Assembly: GCA_036346395.1 (NCBI GenBank)
Contig: CM070594.1
Coordinates: 16,029,385-16,093,384, forward strand
From: Hsuehochloa calcarea
Taxonomy: Eukaryota; Streptophyta; Magnoliopsida; Poales; Poaceae
Direction: 5' to 3'
DNA length: 64,000 nucleotides
In this document: piece by piece, positions 60,484 to 64,000 of the stretch
Layout: each line of letters starts with the position of its first letter
Position numbering within the stretch: position 1 is the stretch's first letter
Made by a program: the position numbers and the translations under genes
Notes under the pieces: model-generated
Database searches by the model: none
What the model saw: the letters and a program-made list of their open reading frames with translations, nothing else
Told to the model about the DNA's origin: nothing

Positions 60484-60540
<57 letters not shown>
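60484..60540. repeat. (TA)n microsatellite
   Basis: 57-bp TA run forming the left border of the element at 60541-60807. Confidence 0.95.
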
Positions 60541-60544
<4 letters not shown>

Positions 60545-60805
60545 ACATATCTAGTGCTAATGTGTAATTAAGTACTAAGGTGCTAATGACAATCTTGACC
60601 GTTAGATCATACAGCGTGTTTAATGCAGAGCATTGGTGGTGGAAGTATACATGGTGTTTAATGCAGACGCATTAATGAATGCGCATTGAAGGTGAGGGTA
60701 TGTAGGGTGATTAAATGGTTTGGAGGTGGGAGCCCTATTATTTTGGCTGTTCAATCCACATCCAACGATTAAGATTGCAATTAACACCTAAGCACTCAAT
60801 TACCC

Positions 60806-60807
<2 letters not shown>
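60541..60807. mobile_element. Element bordered on both sides by (TA)n (Micron-like)
   Basis: Left end AATGTGTAATTAAGTACTAAGG... and right end, reversed, AATGGGTAATTGAGTGCTTAGG form an imperfect inverted repeat of about 50 bp that also includes ACAATCTTGACCGTTAGAT against GCAATCTTAATCGTTGGAT. Both ends pass straight into TA runs. Rice Micron elements are described as targeting (TA)n microsatellites; whether this one belongs to them needs an alignment. Confidence 0.55.

Positions 60808-60877
<70 letters not shown>
60808..60877. repeat. (TA)n microsatellite
   Basis: 70-bp TA run separating two adjacent elements. Confidence 0.95.
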
Positions 60878-60879
<2 letters not shown>

Positions 60880-61241
60880 AAGCCTTTTCCTACTCCCGGA
60901 GTAGTTACTCTCTATTTCGTATCTCACAACGTAGGGAGTATTTTGCAACCGAGAGTATGTATGTGTAGTATCGAGTATATAAGACCACCTAGGTGGTATT
61001 CACACCTTTTAGGGGTGGTATGTATAATTTTTTGACATACTCCTTTTAGCGAATATGAATGTATTTACAAAATATGCTTAAAAACTATGGACTCTCTTAC
61101 AATTTTTTCGTGTGGTTCGCATTGGATTATCTTATAATTAGTATATGAGTATATCCAAAGTGATAAAGGAGTATATCAAGTTCTTTTAGGTGGTATATCA
61201 AAGTGGGAGTAACTACACCCGGGAGTAGAAAGTATTAATCC
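60878..61241. mobile_element. Second (TA)n-bordered MITE, same family as the GluRS intron element
   Basis: The ends form an inverted repeat (CCTACTCCCGGAGTAGTTACTC at the left, GAGTAACTACACCCGGGAGTAG at the right). The interior TTCGCATTGGATTATCTTATAA matches, inverted, the TTATAAGATACTCCAATGCG motif of the element in the GluRS intron (14040-14380). It is bordered by TA runs on both sides. Confidence 0.6.
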
Positions 61242-61262
61242 TATATATATATATATATATAT
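61242..61262. repeat. (TA)n microsatellite
   Basis: About 20 bp of TA repeats forming the right border of the element at 60878-61241. Confidence 0.9.
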
Positions 61263-62051
61263 TGTGGTAAGTGTGACATGACACAAATTTTGTGGTGGAT
61301 AAATTTGACCACAACTGTGAAGAGTTTTGGTACATACATAAGTGTATAACGAATGTATCATGACTATAAAAGTGCGGCACGCTATAATTATGATATGGAA
61401 CAAAACACCAGCCTCATCCCATCAAAATTATCTAAGGCAAATGCAGTAACGTTTGACTCCCAACAAAACACACCCTAAATTGCTACGTCGTCTAAAGTAC
61501 CTTTTTACCTCACATTGTGATTGTAACTACAAAACTCTAGCATCAACGTAACTTGGTTATTATTAATATATATGGAGTGATTTCTAGTACTACAATCCTA
61601 ACGTGAAGCGCTCTTACTCAACAAACTTTGGCCCTCAAAAGCTTAAAAACTTTGGCCAACCATTTCCCTCGCTTACGATTACTGTGCTAAGTAGATTGTG
61701 ATGCCAGATAACTATAGATCAACTCCCTTATTAATACCCCTTCGACTAAAATGTGACTAACATCGCATATCAATTTTTTTAGAATACGTAAAAAGATTTG
61801 CGTGCCATTTCATTTTAAAAGTAAGTAAAAAAACTTGGCCAAAATTTATTCAGGATGCGTTGGTTGGAGATCCTGACGGGGTGGGATCCCATCACAAGGA
61901 TACTTGCGAATGGCGAGTTGGTGACCATATAATAACACCCAAGCCGTGTCAGCATGATCATTCTTTCCTTTCAATTTTCCTTTTTCTATTTTAATACAGC
62001 AGCTGTACAGACAGTTCGATTCAATCCGTTTCCAATTCCTTCTCTCTGCCT
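61263..62051. other. Intergenic and 5' region of the TPR-DnaJ-type gene
   Basis: No coding sequence seen. Probable promoter and leader of the gene at 62132 in the last few hundred bases (TATA-like CCATATAATA at 61924-61933, C/T-rich leader at 61970-62060), but a start site cannot be fixed. Confidence 0.4.
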
Positions 62052-62111
62052 ATGGCCCACACCCCAGCCCCGCCAGAAAACGAAACCCACGTCCCCCGCG
62101 CGCCGCCGTAA
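62052..62111 (+). other. Upstream open reading frame in the leader
   Basis: ATG at 62052, 19 codons (MAHTPAPPENETHVPRAPP) and TAA at 62109-62111, ending 20 bp before the main start at 62132. It lies in a different frame from the main coding sequence and could reduce its translation. If a base is missing here it could instead be part of the main frame. Confidence 0.4.
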
Positions 62112-62131
62112 AGCCGCCCCTGCTTCCGACG

Positions 62132-63923
62132 ATGGATCCCGCGCCCGATCCGCTCGGCGCCTCCGCCCCATTCCCCACCATCCCCGCCGTGACCCCCAGC
62201 GCCAGGCCCCGTGTCGCCAAGCCGCGGCGCCAGGCGGCCCCCTTCCGATCGGACCACCCCGTCGCCTCCTCCTCCCCTAGCCGGCGCCACGGCGGTGAGT
62301 TCCCGAGCTTCGCGTTGGGTGCGGCCGGCCCCGGCTCGCGACCGAGCACCGCTGGCGCGGGGCCGGCGGGATCGCGCCCCGCGGCCTTCATCTTCGGTGG
62401 GGACGCGGCGTCCAGTCGCGGCGTAGGAGTAGAGGAGAATCCGGCATCGGTGAGCTCATGGAGTTCTTCTCGTGACGCCAAGTTTGTGTTTGGGAGCGGC
62501 TTGTCGGGGGCATCGGAGGTGAAGAGGAACTTCTCGTTTGGATCCGGTGATGCCTCATTGTCCAGTATCTCGGCAACAGTTGAGGAGCTCATCTTAGATG
62601 GTTCTTCCGGCAAGCGAAGCGATGCTGGTGCTGATGTTTGCAGAGGAAATGATTCGGTGCTGGAGATGAACGCCGGTGATAGTTTTTGTGCCCGCGAAAG
62701 CAGTTTGAACTTGCACGAGGATTTTTGTCCGAGGATTCTTCATGGAGAGGCTGAGCAGCTCGATGAAGGGCGTGGCGTACAGTCTCAAACAGAGACAAGC
62801 TCATTAGCTGCTAGGGTGGTTAATTCAACAATATGTACGGACAAGAATGCTCCTATGGAATTCGCTAAGGATGGGGTTACTCATCCGTTGGAGATTCTGT
62901 GGATGAAGGTAACTCCGCGAAGGATGGAAGTAAAATTTCTGGGCACAGTCGGTTCGCTGCAAATACAGTGCGAAGTGATATCAAGAATGTAGATTCATCC
63001 GATAAAGAGAATGTAACGTACAGTTCTGAACAACTTTATCCTTCAGCTTCTGAAGATAGTACTTGCACCAAGTTGCAGCCTGCACGTGGTTCGAGTAACA
63101 GGGATCCTCCACATTTGGGACCTTATGAAATTCCTGAAACAGAAAAAGCCTCAAATACCACACCTTTTAACTTTGGTTCTCAAGATGACAGTGCGAAGGT
63201 TTCTTACACAAAGTTGCCTGATGGTATGGAAACACAAAGTACCGTAGTAGCAACGTCGGGACTTGGTGAATGTGGATATTTTGACGAGAAATCGTTCACT
63301 GTACACGACCACAATGCAACATCTAGGGACAAGGGTGGGGTTAAGGTTATGAACATGAATAGAAGGGCAGTTAAACCAAAGAAGTTCTCAGCTTGCCAGG
63401 TTTCTTCCTTGCAAACAGTCTTTACAAGTGACTGTTTTCCTGGAAAAGTGGCTCCAGAAATAAACTTGCATTTGAAAGAAATAGTTAGCTTCAGGTTAGA
63501 GGACTCTGGTATCTGTATAGGTAACTGCGGCCCAGAGGAAGCTGATGTTATGCAAACAACAGAAAGTAGACATGATGGAACTGGGTTTACTTTTGCGGCA
63601 GACTTGGAAAATTCTGGTCAATCTGACTTCACATTTGCTTCATGTACTTTTGATCACAGTAAGTTGCACTCACAAAGACGACATAACAAGAAAAGTTGTG
63701 GAGGAATGGGTAATCATGCAAACTCTGTTCAAAGCCTTCCTACATCTGCCATTGGATTTGCACACTCAGAAGTTTCAGCAAGCCAGCCAAGCACAGCTTT
63801 ACCCGCTCAATGGACTGAATACAGCAAAGCAGAACCTAAAACGCTAACAGTGAGTAGTGGACCAACATGTACAAAAACAGAATACTTTGGATATCAGGAA
63901 GATTGTGAAACATGGCGTATAAG
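62132..63923 (+). CDS. TPR-DnaJ-type co-chaperone, first exon (partial gene)
   Basis: Start MDPAPDPLGASAPFP is in a good context after a C-rich leader. The exon encodes a long, low-complexity, Ser/Gly-rich region with spaced FxFG-like motifs (FIFGGD, FVFGSG, FSFGSGD, FNFGSQ, FTFAAD, FTFAS). It ends YFGYQEDCETWRIR just before a GT donor at 63924, the point where the tetratricopeptide repeats begin in plant TPR15/TPR16-like proteins, which also carry a C-terminal J domain. TPR and J domains would lie to the right of the window; they are inferred. The frame shifts once, near 62880 (ACTCATCCG), by loss of one base; after that the second frame is open to 63923. Plants use such proteins as Hsp70/Hsp90 co-chaperones. 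Confidence 0.65.
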
Positions 63924-64000
63924 GTGCCTACACCAGCTTTCGTCTTTAGTTACAAGCTTATTTATCATACAAATAGTTACTTCTATACCAACTCCTTTTT

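Noticed and set aside
60325..61035. Open frames rich in Tyr-Ile repeats
   Set aside because: Translations of (TA)n microsatellites, not proteins.
62050..62613. 187-residue minus-strand open frame at the right gene
   Set aside because: Antisense shadow of the GC-rich first exon of the TPR-DnaJ-type gene.

Overview
The window is plant nuclear DNA, almost certainly from a grass (Poaceae). The evidence is plant-type intron-containing genes (cytosolic glutamyl-tRNA synthetase, a Tim17/22/23-type protein, a TPR-DnaJ-type protein) separated by dense nested grass transposons: CACTA, MULE, Ty3/gypsy, Ty1/copia, a Tourist-like MITE, a small hAT element and elements sitting in (TA)n tracts. No organellar, bacterial or viral genome segment, CRISPR array, rRNA or tRNA gene was seen.

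Layout. 1-7314: degenerate CACTA (En/Spm) material, with the transposase tail at the left and a second product with a Ulp1/C48-peptidase-like domain at the right. 7315-23506 and 23773-39958: two near-identical direct copies (A and B) of a 16.2-kb unit, separated by 266 bp. Each copy holds the 3' exons of a Tim17/22/23-family gene (+ strand), a captured isoprenoid-gene (IspF) exon (- strand), a full-length but frameshifted cytosolic GluRS gene (- strand, convergent with the Tim17-like gene), MITEs, a copia remnant with an LTR, and a gag remnant. The 266-bp spacer carries the upstream Tim17-like exon, so copy B keeps more of that gene and copy A is cut inside the exon.

39959-43860: 3' part of a Ty3/gypsy chromovirus with its 3' LTR. 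44420-47190: MULE transposase with SWIM and zinc-knuckle motifs. 47975-48262: degenerate minisatellite. 48380-49320: plant-mobile-domain-like remnant (- strand). 49330-55340: a second Ty3/gypsy element (- strand), interrupted by a 1,650-bp solo LTR with a clean 5-bp target-site duplication, carrying an internal deletion in reverse transcriptase and cut by a 100-N assembly gap. 55345-57210: another gypsy-type LTR. 57300-59135: copia gag with primer-binding site and LTR edge (- strand). 59170-59452: an orphan GC-rich exon. 59759-61262: a hAT MITE and two elements embedded in (TA)n repeats. 62132 to the right edge: first exon of a TPR-DnaJ-type host gene that continues out of the window.

A recurrent oddity is that host exons (GluRS, Tim17-like, TPR-DnaJ) are recognisable along their length but repeatedly lose single bases or single units of short direct repeats. 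Some lesions are shared by both copies of the duplication and others are private and reciprocal. This fits either decayed pseudogenes or residual consensus indels in a long-read assembly. The same ambiguity applies to the duplication itself: recent segmental duplication or two haplotypes placed in tandem.
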